Shown here piece by piece: positions 16,258 through 25,769 of a stretch of DNA of 64,000 nucleotides. A program made the translations under genes and the position numbers. How positions within the stretch are numbered: the first letter of the stretch is position 1; each line of letters opens with the position of its first letter. Under the pieces are notes generated by a model, which did not search any database, had not been told where the DNA came from, and worked only from the letters and a program-made list of their open reading frames with translations. Source of the DNA: JACKAQ01 sp965227145. GTDB taxonomy: Bacteria; Calditrichota; Calditrichia; RBG-13-44-9; J075. Where the stretch lies: the NCBI GenBank assembly GCA_965227145.1, contig OZ245730.1, forward strand, positions 4,402,001 through 4,466,000. Reading direction: 5' to 3'.

Positions 16258-18648
16258 CAGCAGAAACATCCGGTAACCATACGCAGGAATTTCAACGGAC
16301 AGTTGGCTGCTTTCAACCGTTGCAGCTTCCCGGCTGAACAGGTCAACCGCTTCGCTAACACCATAAAATTCAGGGAGTTGGACCAGCTGCGTTTTCGGTG
16401 CGGCGCTTTTGTTGAGCAGCACCAGAATACGCTGGCTGACATCGCTGCGCATATAGGCGAGCACATTCTGATCCGCGAACAGCGGCAGAAAATCGCCCTG
16501 CCGGAGCGCCGAGGAACGCCGCCGGAAATTGACCAGTTCGCGGGTATTGGCCAGCATCGCTTTTTCGTGATGGTTCAGTTGGCTGCCAAAGCGCATCATC
16601 CGGCGATTGTCCGGGTCGGATGCGCCGGTCATCCCGATCTCGTCGCCGTAATAAATAGTGGGGATTCCCGGTATCGTCAGCATATAGGCGAGATAGAGCC
16701 GTGCTTTGCGATAGCTCAGCGAATCGTCCACCTGCGGCGGATGTGTCCACGCGACTTCCGCGGCATCCTGCGAATCGAGCGCCAGATCGCCATCGACAAA
16801 CGCCATATAACGGGTTTGGTCGTGACTGTCCATCAGGTTGCCCATGCGGTGGCTCATGCCGTAAACCGCGTGGGTTTTGGCGAGTTCGTCCACCAGATTC
16901 TGGAAATTCGCCTGCGGCGTCAAAAACACCTGCCGCGCCGTGTAAAAGAGGTTGAAGTTGAATTGCGAATCGAGCTGCCCGTGGTTCACATACGAGCTGA
17001 TCAGGTCGTAACCGCCAAAGGTTTCGCCGATCTGGAACACGGATCGGGTGCGCTGCGGATGCACCTGCGATTTTATTTTGCGGGTGAGCGTCCGCCAGAA
17101 TTTGTTGGGCACATGCTTCACCGCGTCCTGCCGGAATCCGTCGATACCGGTTTCCTGCAACCACCACACGGCGTTGTCGGTCATCGTATCCAGCGCCGCA
17201 TCCGAACCGAGATAATCGAACGAGGGCAGGAACGGCTCGAACCAGGTGGTCAGCCGGTATTCGTCCCACAGCCGCATATTTTTGCGCCCGTCAGGCAAAT
17301 CGTAAGTGCCAAACCAGTCGCGATGGTCGCGGAAAAACGGGTGATCCTGATGGGTGTGGTTCGACACAAAATCCAGCAAAATGCGCATACCGTGCAGATG
17401 GGCGGTTCGCACCAGTTTTTTGAACATCGCCATATCGCCGAAGCGCGAATCTACCTTTTTTGGCTCAACCGGCCAATAGCCGTGATACGCCGAATAGTAG
17501 CGGTGCGGCGGCGGATATTCGCGATGGGCTTCGGTGGTGTTCTGGTTGACCGGCGAAATCCACAGCGTGTTCACGCCCAGCGAATCGAAATAACCGTAGC
17601 GGATTTTCTGGATGATGCCCCGCAAATCGCCGCCCATAAAATTAGCCGGCGGCAACAGTTCCGGGTGTTCCACCGGTTGGTTGTTGCTGGAATCATCATC
17701 AAAAAAGCGATCGACCATCACCGAATAGATGATCGCATCGTTCCAGTAAAACGGCAGGTAGCTGGCGTAGGGCTGCAGGTGATACAATCGTATCGTTTGC
17801 AATAATGTATGTTGCCCGTTTTGGGTAACGCCAACGCGCAGGGTTTGGTGCACCGTTTGCGGCGTTTGGGGAATGTGAACGTCAATTTGGTTGCCGGTGA
17901 TTTTGATCAGCGATTGCGGCAACGGCTGATTGTCCAGTAACGCGATCACGTTGCTCGCGGCAATCGCTCCGGGCTGATTCTCCCGCTCGTAATACAGCGA
18001 AACGGTCGCCGTATCGGCGTCGATGCTTTTACCCAAAATGTGCACATACGCCCGATCGGTGTGGCGCGGACGAATCGTCAGCACGGAGTTGTAGCTGCCG
18101 AAGGGATTGGCGATGCTGTCCGGATTGGCGCGGTCGAGAACTTCTGCGCCATCGACAAAAAATTTGTATTCGTAACGCCCCGGCTCGATCGGAATGGTGA
18201 TCTCGTATTCGCCATCGCCGTTGGCGTCGCGCAGGCGCAGCTCGTCACGATTCCATGCGTTGAACGCACCGAACACGCTCAGGTGTTTCGGCTGGTTTGC
18301 CGCACGAAAGCGGAAGGTGTGGGTAATTTGCTGCGCCACAATCACCGGAAACGCAATCAGCGAATCGTCCAGTTGCGCTTCGAGAATCGTCATGCCCTCA
18401 AACGTTGCGGCAGGCGTGATGACCAGTTGCAGCGTTGCAGCGTCGAACGCGGTTTTCAGGTCGGGATGTTCGGCAAATTTCAACGGATAGCTTTCCGCAA
18501 AAAAGATATCGCTGATCAGCAACGTGTCGGTTTGCCCGGCGGTCAGCCGCAACGGCTGGATGAGTTCGGGTGATCGCAGGTCATGCGCCTGCATCGATAA
18601 GCTGAACAGAATCAATAAAATAGCAACGGCATTTTGGCGTAAATTCAC
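16252..18648 (-). CDS. Secreted GH13 alpha-amylase family enzyme (neopullulanase/cyclomaltodextrinase-like)
   Basis: A 798-aa exported glycoside hydrolase acting on alpha-glucans. Residues 1-21 are a signal peptide ending SMQAHD. A CBM48-type domain follows near 110-185 (HLSVFGAFNAWNRDELRLRD). The (beta/alpha)8 barrel carries the four GH13 regions: DFVSNHT, GFRQDAVKHV with the nucleophile Asp, IGET with the acid/base Glu, and MDSHDQTR with the transition-state Asp. Region IV reads DSHD where LNHD or NHD is usual. The start is GTG at 18648, with GAGGTAAC upstream. The C-terminal beta domain ends at a stop supplied by a hairpin repeat. Exact specificity cannot be read. Confidence 0.93.
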   Translation of the reverse strand: MNLRQNAVAILLILFSLSMQAHDLRSPELIQPLRLTAGQTDTLLISDIFFAESYPLKFAEHPDLKTAFDAATLQLVITPAATFEGMTILEAQLDDSLIAFPVIVAQQITHTFRFRAANQPKHLSVFGAFNAWNRDELRLRDANGDGEYEITIPIEPGRYEYKFFVDGAEVLDRANPDSIANPFGSYNSVLTIRPRHTDRAYVHILGKSIDADTATVSLYYERENQPGAIAASNVIALLDNQPLPQSLIKITGNQIDVHIPQTPQTVHQTLRVGVTQNGQHTLLQTIRLYHLQPYASYLPFYWNDAIIYSVMVDRFFDDDSSNNQPVEHPELLPPANFMGGDLRGIIQKIRYGYFDSLGVNTLWISPVNQNTTEAHREYPPPHRYYSAYHGYWPVEPKKVDSRFGDMAMFKKLVRTAHLHGMRILLDFVSNHTHQDHPFFRDHRDWFGTYDLPDGRKNMRLWDEYRLTTWFEPFLPSFDYLGSDAALDTMTDNAVWWLQETGIDGFRQDAVKHVPNKFWRTLTRKIKSQVHPQRTRSVFQIGETFGGYDLISSYVNHGQLDSQFNFNLFYTARQVFLTPQANFQNLVDELAKTHAVYGMSHRMGNLMDSHDQTRYMAFVDGDLALDSQDAAEVAWTHPPQVDDSLSYRKARLYLAYMLTIPGIPTIYYGDEIGMTGASDPDNRRMMRFGSQLNHHEKAMLANTRELVNFRRRSSALRQGDFLPLFADQNVLAYMRSDVSQRILVLLNKSAAPKTQLVQLPEFYGVSEAVDLFSREAATVESSQLSVEIPAYGYRMFLLR

Positions 18649-18706
18649 CGGTGTTACCTCTGATTGTTTGGTTCGATTGTAGCGATATTTTATTGCTATC
18701 CGGGGA

Positions 18707-18770
18707 GTAGAGACAATTCATGAATTGTCTCTACATAATGAATTGTCTCTACATAATGAATTGCCTCTAC
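18707..18770 (+). repeat. 28-bp perfect palindrome followed by two 18-bp direct repeats
   Basis: Positions 18707-18734 form a perfect 14+14 palindrome beginning GTAGAGACAATTCA. The unit ATAATGAATTGTCTCTAC then occurs at 18735-18752 and, with one change, at 18753-18770. It lies downstream of crcB and upstream of the GH13 gene. It is too symmetrical to be chance; I class it as a REP/MITE-like extragenic element. Confidence 0.85.
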
Positions 18771-18787
18771 AATTCATGACCAATCCG

Positions 18788-19168
18788 TCAAATGTATTTA
18801 CCCAACCCGTAACCGGCGAGCGCCGCAGCGATACCGATGCAAACGCTCAACACAATATTCAACGCGGCTTTGCCGACAGAACCGGCCTGCAGCAGCACCA
18901 GCGTTTCGAACGAAAAAGTAGAGAACGTGGTGAACGCGCCCAATAATCCGGTTGCCAGAAAAAACTTGATGTTCGGCTGCAGCGGATGCAACGGGTAATT
19001 CTCGAACACTGCCATCAGTAACCCGAGCACGAACGAGCCGATGAGGTTTACCGCCATTGTTCCGGCGGGAAATTTGCCTTTGAACAGCTCGAACACCCAT
19101 TCGGAAATCCAGTATCGCAGAACCGCACCGAAAAATCCACCCAAACCTATCGCCAGAATCTTGCCCAT
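18788..19168 (-). CDS. crcB: Fluoride channel CrcB/Fluc
   Basis: A 126-aa inner-membrane protein with four helices that exports fluoride as a dual-topology dimer. Diagnostic segments are GGFFGAVLRYW near the N-terminus, GTMAVNLIGSFVLGL near residue 37 and TGLLGAFTTFSTFSFE near residue 73, which holds the Phe and Ser/Thr residues of the pore. It starts three bases after the tolC-like stop and is therefore the last gene of the efflux operon. There is no room for its own fluoride riboswitch, so it probably follows operon control. Confidence 0.95.
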   Translation of the reverse strand: MGKILAIGLGGFFGAVLRYWISEWVFELFKGKFPAGTMAVNLIGSFVLGLLMAVFENYPLHPLQPNIKFFLATGLLGAFTTFSTFSFETLVLLQAGSVGKAALNIVLSVCIGIAAALAGYGLGKYI

Positions 19169-19171
19169 ACG

Positions 19172-20503
19172 TTACTCGATACTCAGTTGTCCGGTGAGCT
19201 GATCGATTTCCAACCGGGTGATCCGGGCGCGGAACCGTGCGGTGATCAACGCGGTTTCGGCACGGATGAGGTTAATTTGCGCATCGCGGAACTCCAGCGA
19301 CGAAACGGAACCGAGCTGCAAGCGCTCTTGTTGCAGTTGCAAATTCTGGCGGGCAGCCTGCACGTTTTCCTGTTCTAACGCCAGTAATTCCATTTGCTTA
19401 CGAAACGTTTCGTATTTCTCGCGCAGCGATCCGTTCAGTTGAATTCGGGTATTTTCCAGTTGCAACCGGCTGATTTTTTCCTCGATTTTGGCGTTCTGCC
19501 GGGTGATGTTATCGCGAAATCCGTTGAACAAATTCCACGACAACCCGAGGCTGACAGCGCCATCTTTGCTGGTGGTGTTGGTTTCCGGCGGGCGGAACTG
19601 GTTGGTCACTTCGTTGTTGGTGGTGCGATCGGTGTAGCCGTAGCTGGCGTTCAGGTTGACGCGCGGGAGAAACGCGGAATTGGCGGTTCCCACACTCGCT
19701 GTCGCGGCGCGGCGACTGTAATCGGCAGCCATCAACGCGCTGTTGCGCTGTTCGGCGAGTTCAAACAACGCATCGAAATTCATTCCCAAATCGGGGATGA
19801 TCATTTCATCGCTGACGGTGATTCCGGTGGCCGGATCCTGCGCCAGTTGCAAATTGAGGTTTTGGCGCGCGGTGAGCACCGCCAATTCCTGGTTGATGAA
19901 ATTGGAGCGATCGCTGTTGAACGACACTTGCGCATTCAACAAATCCGTGGAGGACGAGCCGCCCACTTCCCGGCGCACCTTCTCTTTTTCCAGCCGCTGA
20001 CGCGATACTTCCAGCGCCTGCTGCTGCACCTGCAACAATTGCTGCTGCTGAACGAGGTTAAAATAAGCCGTCAAAATGCCGACGACCGTTCCCTCAATTT
20101 GGGCGCGGGCACTGGCTTCGCCCAGATTTGCCAACGCCCGAAACTGGCTGTTGGCGGCAAACATGCGAAAGCCGTCGAACACGGTCCAGCTCAGCGCGAT
20201 CTGCCCGTTGAGCGTTTCGGTATCGGTTTTCCCGACCCCGGCAACCGGGCTGGAACTGCTGCTTTCCTGATCGCTGGTGGCGAGGGCAACGCTGCCGGTG
20301 GCATTCAGCGTCGGCAAAAATCCGGCGGTTCCGTTACCGGCGTTGTTCCGGGCGATGTCCGCATTTGCCCGGGCAATCCGGATGTTGTAATTGTTCTGCA
20401 ATCCCAAACGAATGGCGTCTTCGATGCTCAACGCCTGCTGCGCCAACGCCGGCAGTGCAAATAGAAGTATCGCAATTGTGCGAACGAACGTATTGTTTTT
20501 CAT
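19172..20503 (-). CDS. TolC-family outer-membrane efflux protein
   Basis: A 443-aa exported protein with signal peptide (residues 1-21, ending LPALAQQ). It shows two copies of the TolC repeat: SIEDAIRLGLQNNYNIRIARANADIARNN at the start, and coiled-coil segments rich in Gln, Leu and Glu. Trimers of this family form the outer-membrane exit duct. It lies 25 bases downstream of the RND permease gene, and with the MFP gene completes a tripartite pump. The ribosome-binding site is weak. Confidence 0.93.
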   Translation of the reverse strand: MKNNTFVRTIAILLFALPALAQQALSIEDAIRLGLQNNYNIRIARANADIARNNAGNGTAGFLPTLNATGSVALATSDQESSSSSPVAGVGKTDTETLNGQIALSWTVFDGFRMFAANSQFRALANLGEASARAQIEGTVVGILTAYFNLVQQQQLLQVQQQALEVSRQRLEKEKVRREVGGSSSTDLLNAQVSFNSDRSNFINQELAVLTARQNLNLQLAQDPATGITVSDEMIIPDLGMNFDALFELAEQRNSALMAADYSRRAATASVGTANSAFLPRVNLNASYGYTDRTTNNEVTNQFRPPETNTTSKDGAVSLGLSWNLFNGFRDNITRQNAKIEEKISRLQLENTRIQLNGSLREKYETFRKQMELLALEQENVQAARQNLQLQQERLQLGSVSSLEFRDAQINLIRAETALITARFRARITRLEIDQLTGQLSIE

Positions 20504-20528
20504 TGATTTACCATTTCTAAAAAATCGA

Positions 20529-23500
20529 TTACATGCCGAGTGCCGGCGAATCCAGTTCTTTTACTGCCGGTTCAACAGATTCCGGTGTCGGTGTTTCCTT
20601 TTTGACCAATCGTGCATACAACACGCGCATTTCGTTGATGACGAGATAACCCGCAGGCACTACCAGCAACATCACAAACGTGCCAAACAAAATGCCGTAA
20701 GCCACCGATACCGCCATCGGAATGAGGAATTGCGCCTGACGGCTCGTTTCGAAGATAAGCGGCATCAGCCCGAATACGGTTGTGAATGTGGTGAGCAAAA
20801 TCGGTCGCAAACGCGATATTGCACCATCGTGCACTGCCTTGAAAACGGGCATGCCATCGCGCAAATTGCGATTGATTTTATCGACCAACACAATGCTGTC
20901 GTTGATGACAATTCCCGTAAGCGCAATAATACCGTAAATTGAGAGCGTGTTGATCTGAATCCCCTGTATGCCGTGTCCCCAAACGGCGCACATCACGGCC
21001 AGCGGAATGATCCCGAAAATCAACATCGCCTGAATATATGACCGGAACACGAGGATGAGCGCGATGAACATGATGAGCATCGCCACGGGAAACGCCCGCT
21101 GCATCGAGCGACGAAATTTAACCTGATCGCGCGATGATCCTTCGAATGAAACGCGTACACCGGTAACCTGCGACAGCACCCGGGGAATCACTTCGTTTTG
21201 CACTTTATCAGAAATCGGCGGCAGATCTTGTGTGGCATCTGCGCGGGATGCTTCCACTTTTATTTCGCGCATACCGTCCAGTCGCTGGATGGCGGCAATG
21301 CCGCGATCGATGGAATAGGTTGCCAGTTCGGTAAACGGATATTCCTGGTTGCCGATACGAATGCGCATCTGATCCAGAAAACCGAGCGCCGAACGATCCT
21401 GTTCGCGATAGCGCACCCACACCCGGATTTCATCGCGACCGCGCTGGATTCGCTGGATTTCCTGCCCGAAAAACCCCTGGCGAACCTGCCCGGCAACATC
21501 GCGGAGGGTAAGCCCCAACGCGTAGGCGCGCGGTTTCAACTGAATGTTGATCTCCCGGCGACCTTCCTGATTGGAGTCGGTGATATCTTTTAAATTGCTG
21601 AAATTTTCGAGTTCGGCAACCAGCAGATCGCGGGCTTTGTCCAGCTCGCTCAGGTTGTTGCCGAGCAGACTGACAGACACATCGCGCCCGAAAAAACTGG
21701 TTTGGGTGAACGTAATAGTTCGGGCTTCCGGTACAATGCCCACTTTATCGCGAATGCGATTGGCGATAATGTAGCTGTCCATTTGCCGCGCTTCGCCGTC
21801 CAGTAGTTTGAGGGTCAGCATTCCGGCGTGGCTGCCGCTTTCGCCCAGTGAATTTTGCCCGATATCACGCTTTACGCCCTCGATGACGGTCAGGCTGTCT
21901 TCCCGTTCGGCGGTCATTTCGGCGTTCACTTCCCAAACGGCTTTTTCAATTTCGGCCAAAATGGAATCGGTATCTGCTTCCTGTCGCCCGGTGACGAGCG
22001 TCAGGTTGATCGGCAGCGTATCGCGATCGATAAACGGGAACGGCGTAAATCCGATAAATCCGCCCTTAACCAACCCGACGGTGACAAAAACCAGCGCAAC
22101 CGGCACAACCAGCGTAATCGCTTTATTGCGCAATGCGGCTTCCAGAACAGGTTGATAAACTTTGTATGTAAATGCATTAAGCCATTTTTCGATGCGCTGG
22201 CGGGTTTTGCTTTCCTTTTGTTTGGGCTGCAACGCTTTGGAATGCGCCAGGTGCGCCGGCAAAATCATGAACGCCTCAACCAGCGACCAAACCAGCGAGG
22301 CAATAACCACCAGCGCCATGTGCCAGATAAATTGCCCGATAAATCCATCCAGAAAAAAGAATGGCGAAAAGGCAATTACGGTTGTCGCGATGGATGTAAA
22401 CACCGGACCAACCACTTCCAGCGCCCCGTCGATGGCGGCTTGCAGCGCGGTTTTCCCGCTTTCGTAATGGGCGAAAATATTTTCCCCCACCACAATCGCG
22501 TCATCCACGATGATACCGACCACCAGAATCATCCCGAACAGCGAGATAACGTTGATGGTAATCCCCACCAATCCGGCGATAATAAACATACCCGCAAACG
22601 AAAACGGAATTCCGATGCTCGCCCAAAATGACAATCGTAAGTTGAGAAAAAACCCGAGGATAACCACCACCAAAAAGAAGCCGAACAATCCGTTATACGT
22701 CAGCAAATCCAGCCGCTGGCGCAACGAAACGGTTTGATCTACCCACACCACCGCCTGAACCTGTTCATTTTCCAGATTGAATTCATCAACCAGTTCAAAC
22801 GATTTATCGCGAACGGCGATGATATCTTCTTCGAGCGTTTTTTCGATATTCAGCACGACCGCTTTTTGTCCGTTGTAATAGACACGATCCGGCACATCTT
22901 CCCATTTTTCGGTGATGGTCGCGATGTCCTGCAGGCGAATCACCTGCCCGTCGCTGCGACCGCGAATCACCATCGATTTCAGCTCATTCGCGAAATAATT
23001 TCTGCCGTAGGCGCGAATAAGAATCTCCTCGCCTTCGGTTTCAAATTTACCGCCGGAGATGTTCACATTTGCTGCACCGATCTGGTTGGAAACCTCGTTA
23101 AAGGTCAGCCCGTAGCGGCGCATATTCGATTCGGAAAGCTCGATGGAAAACTCCAGATTCGGCACACCGGAGACGCGCACCTGCGAAATTTCGGGCGTCG
23201 CCAGCAAGCGGTCGCGCAATTCCTCGGCGATCACCTTCATATTATATAGATCGGTTTGCCCGTACACCACAATTTCAACCGCACGCGAAAAAGCGTCCTG
23301 TTCAAAAATGATCGGTTTTTCGCTATCCTGCGGGAACGAGTTGATCCGGTCAACCGCATTTTTTACATCTGTCAGCACTTTTTCAACATCGTAGCCTTTC
23401 AGCACTTCGATGTTAATCGTGCCAATATTTTCTCTGGAAATTGAGGTGATGCGCTCGATGCCTTCCAGCCCGTCGATGCTTTCCTCGATTTTGAGCACAA

Positions 23501-23690
23501 CGCCTTCCTCAACTTCCTCCGGCGATGCGCCCGGAAAAGGCACCTGAATCGCAATATTCCGCGATTCGGTTTCCGGGAAAAACGAATAGCGCATGTCGCT
23601 CAAAAAAATCAATCCGAAAACGAACACACTGAGCATCAGCACGTTCGCCCAAACGGTATATTTTACAAAAAAAGCGATGATCCGCTTCAT
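20529..23690 (-). CDS. RND efflux pump inner-membrane permease (AcrB/HAE family)
   Basis: A 1053-aa proton-driven exporter. It has the expected 12 membrane helices in two halves, each with a large periplasmic loop. Helix 4 holds the proton-relay Asp pair (LVVGIIVDDAIVVGENIF) and helix 10 carries IALTGIVINDSIVLVDKINR. The length and the absence of metal-ion motifs point to a drug- or lipophile-exporting HAE-type pump rather than a CusA type, but substrates are unknown. The start overlaps the MFP stop by four bases (ATGA), so translation is coupled. Second gene of the MFP-permease-TolC-crcB operon. Confidence 0.94.
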   Translation of the reverse strand: MKRIIAFFVKYTVWANVLMLSVFVFGLIFLSDMRYSFFPETESRNIAIQVPFPGASPEEVEEGVVLKIEESIDGLEGIERITSISRENIGTINIEVLKGYDVEKVLTDVKNAVDRINSFPQDSEKPIIFEQDAFSRAVEIVVYGQTDLYNMKVIAEELRDRLLATPEISQVRVSGVPNLEFSIELSESNMRRYGLTFNEVSNQIGAANVNISGGKFETEGEEILIRAYGRNYFANELKSMVIRGRSDGQVIRLQDIATITEKWEDVPDRVYYNGQKAVVLNIEKTLEEDIIAVRDKSFELVDEFNLENEQVQAVVWVDQTVSLRQRLDLLTYNGLFGFFLVVVILGFFLNLRLSFWASIGIPFSFAGMFIIAGLVGITINVISLFGMILVVGIIVDDAIVVGENIFAHYESGKTALQAAIDGALEVVGPVFTSIATTVIAFSPFFFLDGFIGQFIWHMALVVIASLVWSLVEAFMILPAHLAHSKALQPKQKESKTRQRIEKWLNAFTYKVYQPVLEAALRNKAITLVVPVALVFVTVGLVKGGFIGFTPFPFIDRDTLPINLTLVTGRQEADTDSILAEIEKAVWEVNAEMTAEREDSLTVIEGVKRDIGQNSLGESGSHAGMLTLKLLDGEARQMDSYIIANRIRDKVGIVPEARTITFTQTSFFGRDVSVSLLGNNLSELDKARDLLVAELENFSNLKDITDSNQEGRREINIQLKPRAYALGLTLRDVAGQVRQGFFGQEIQRIQRGRDEIRVWVRYREQDRSALGFLDQMRIRIGNQEYPFTELATYSIDRGIAAIQRLDGMREIKVEASRADATQDLPPISDKVQNEVIPRVLSQVTGVRVSFEGSSRDQVKFRRSMQRAFPVAMLIMFIALILVFRSYIQAMLIFGIIPLAVMCAVWGHGIQGIQINTLSIYGIIALTGIVINDSIVLVDKINRNLRDGMPVFKAVHDGAISRLRPILLTTFTTVFGLMPLIFETSRQAQFLIPMAVSVAYGILFGTFVMLLVVPAGYLVINEMRVLYARLVKKETPTPESVEPAVKELDSPALGM

Positions 23691-24835
23691 TTGCCACTCC
23701 TTTCAGCCATGCTTAACAGCTCCGCTTTGGCGGGCATTCCCGGCGCGACACCTTGCAGCAATTCAACAACCAGCGTATCGCCGTTTTGCAATCCGCTGTT
23801 CACCAAAACAGATTCCGTTTGCCGGCGCACCACATTTACCGGCTGATATTTCAGCTTGCCATCTTTAACCAGATACACATATTGTTCTTCGTAAAGCGCA
23901 TTATTTGGCACGATAAAAGCACTTTCCACCATTTCTCCGGGAATTTTGGCGTTGAGGAAAATACCGTCGTAAACCACATCGCCGGCATTTTTGGTGATGG
24001 AAATATACACAGGAACCGTTTGCGTTTGCGAATCGATGGTTTTGCCGATGCGTTTGATTTTGCCAAACCACTCGCCCGGCAATTCGTTGGACGTGAACCG
24101 AATGGTTCCGCCGCGATTGACCCACCGCAAATCGGTGGTGCTCACCGGCACTTCCACTTCCAGATCTTCCAAATTGATGATTTCGCCGAGTTGCGTGCCG
24201 TTGCGGGCAGTTGCGCCAACCCGAAGTCCGGTGGTGGTTATCGCACCGTCAAACGGTGCGTAAAAAAAATGTTTCTGCAAATTGATTTCCAAATTCTGCA
24301 CCGTGAAATACAGTTTGTACACATTGAATCGCGCCAGAAACAGCTTGATTTTGCTGTCCGTAACTTCCGGCAGTGCGGACAGTTTTTTGCCAAATTCAAT
24401 GCTTTCGAAATATTGCTGCCATTTGGGAAATTCGCCGGGAAAATCGATTTTGATTTCCGGAAGCACTTGCGCCAGCGCGTTCAGCAAATCGCTTTTGGCG
24501 CTGTTCAAATCCAGCCGGATTTGCCGGTCATCAATTTTGACAATCAACTGACCGCGTTTGAAGGATTGTCCGGGCTGGAACGGAATGTTGCCGGACTGCA
24601 TTTCGCCGTTCACTTCGCTGATCAGCGAGATGGGCTGTGCGGATGAAATTCGCCCAAACGCCGAAACAGACGCCGGTATATCGCTCAATTGCACAACCTG
24701 AGCTTGCACAAATTTTGGACGGATCTGCGGTTGGCGCACCGGCGGATCGGTTTTAAAACTGGCCAAAACCTGCATCAGCATATATCCACCGGCAAGAAGT
24801 GCCACAGGAATTAATATTTTTACAACTGTTTTCAT
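23687..24835 (-). CDS. RND efflux periplasmic adaptor (membrane fusion protein)
   Basis: A 382-aa adaptor linking the RND permease to the TolC duct. An N-terminal membrane anchor (residues 7-25) is followed by a lipoyl-like half (RISSAQPISLISEVNGEM) and a short hairpin. A second lipoyl half (FYAPFDGAITTTGLRVGATARNG) and beta-barrel and membrane-proximal domains follow. It is the first gene of the operon. The promoter must lie in 24836-25007, where an 18-base motif resembling one in the marR promoter occurs. Confidence 0.93.
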   Translation of the reverse strand: MKTVVKILIPVALLAGGYMLMQVLASFKTDPPVRQPQIRPKFVQAQVVQLSDIPASVSAFGRISSAQPISLISEVNGEMQSGNIPFQPGQSFKRGQLIVKIDDRQIRLDLNSAKSDLLNALAQVLPEIKIDFPGEFPKWQQYFESIEFGKKLSALPEVTDSKIKLFLARFNVYKLYFTVQNLEINLQKHFFYAPFDGAITTTGLRVGATARNGTQLGEIINLEDLEVEVPVSTTDLRWVNRGGTIRFTSNELPGEWFGKIKRIGKTIDSQTQTVPVYISITKNAGDVVYDGIFLNAKIPGEMVESAFIVPNNALYEEQYVYLVKDGKLKYQPVNVVRRQTESVLVNSGLQNGDTLVVELLQGVAPGMPAKAELLSMAERSGK

Positions 24836-24977
24836 TACCGTACCTTCGCATCGGTTAATATTATTTTTGTGCCCGGCAATCGCAACCGTTGCAGATTGTC
24901 CGGCAATTCTATATTCAATGGTATTTGGGGTCGACTATTCAAAAATTATCACAAATCTGATTGTTCAAGTGAGCATC

Positions 24978-24995
24978 CACATTAGTGAATGTTGC
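24978..24995 (+). promoter_or_regulatory. Candidate MarR operator, efflux-operon side
   Basis: CACATTAGTGAATGTTGC contains the dyad ACATT-N4-AATGT and matches 13 of 18 bases with 25488-25505 upstream of marR. It lies about 140 bases before the adaptor start. Confidence 0.35.
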
Positions 24996-25007
24996 CTATC
25001 GTGTCAA

Positions 25008-25469
25008 TTATATTTTTTTTGCAGCGACATTCAAATCCTCGTACAAATGGTCGTGTAAGCGATGCAATAAAGATTTCAGCAGCGCCAATTCTTCCGCGGA
25101 TAGTGGTTCGGCCACTTTTTCGAGGGTTCGTTTTACGATGGGCAGCAATCGATCGAACATCCCATTCCCGTTTTCGGAGAGAAAAATCAGGTTGTTTCGG
25201 CGATCGTTGGGATCCTGTTCGCGGCGAACCAGATCGCGCCGTTCCAACCCGTCGAGCAACCGGGTGATGTTGGCTTTATCGCGGAAATGCAGGCAGGCGA
25301 TTTCCATCTGGTTGCGGCCGTCCTGCTCTTTCAGCATGGCCAAAACGCCCCATTGCTCCGGCGTGATATCCAAATTCTCCGCCAAAAACGCTTTTCGGAG
25401 CGTGTGCGCCATTTCCCGCCCAACCAGGTTCACAATATATCCGATCGAATCATTTAACTTAAAATCCAT
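25008..25469 (-). CDS. MarR-family transcriptional regulator
   Basis: A 153-aa winged-helix regulator, usually a ligand-released repressor. The DNA-binding region is PEQWGVLAMLKEQDGRNQMEIACLHFRDKANITRLLDGLERRDLVRREQDPNDRRNNLIFLSENG, with the DPNDRRNN wing typical of MarR. Flanking helices form the dimer interface. It lies directly upstream of, and in the same orientation as, the RND operon, the usual arrangement for a local efflux repressor. One effector-binding Cys (Cys60-region, EIACLHF) might allow thiol sensing, but that is inference. Confidence 0.92.
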   Translation of the reverse strand: MDFKLNDSIGYIVNLVGREMAHTLRKAFLAENLDITPEQWGVLAMLKEQDGRNQMEIACLHFRDKANITRLLDGLERRDLVRREQDPNDRRNNLIFLSENGNGMFDRLLPIVKRTLEKVAEPLSAEELALLKSLLHRLHDHLYEDLNVAAKKI

Positions 25470-25769
25470 GCAACACTTTCACGTTTAAACATTAGTTACA
25501 TTTGCAACAGTTTCAAAGTTAACTAACTATGCCAATTTGTCAACTGAATTTTTATTTCACCCGAATTTTGATTTATGGGGCTCGAAAAGTAACTTGCGGC
25601 TGTCCGTTTTCGAACAGTGTATGTGTATCGAGCGAACACTTCCGCGAAACCAAATTGCGGCTAAGTTCAATTTTAACATGTGATTACATCGCTGGCACGA
25701 AATTGGTTTAAGTAATTGGCAGCCATATTTTGGCGAAACGGTTAAACATAAAAACAAGGCTACATTTCC
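25470..25769. other. Divergent intergenic region between marR and the adaptor gene
   Basis: 300 bases with promoters for both directions expected. It contains the candidate operator AACATTAGTTACATTTGC (25488-25505) and the inverted pair TTAGTTA (25492-25498) / TTAACTAA (25519-25526). No gene is credible. Confidence 0.45.

Noticed and set aside
18711..18787. Fluoride riboswitch for crcB
   Set aside because: The palindromic DNA here is downstream of crcB on its strand, and there is no untranslated leader upstream because the tolC-like gene ends three bases before.
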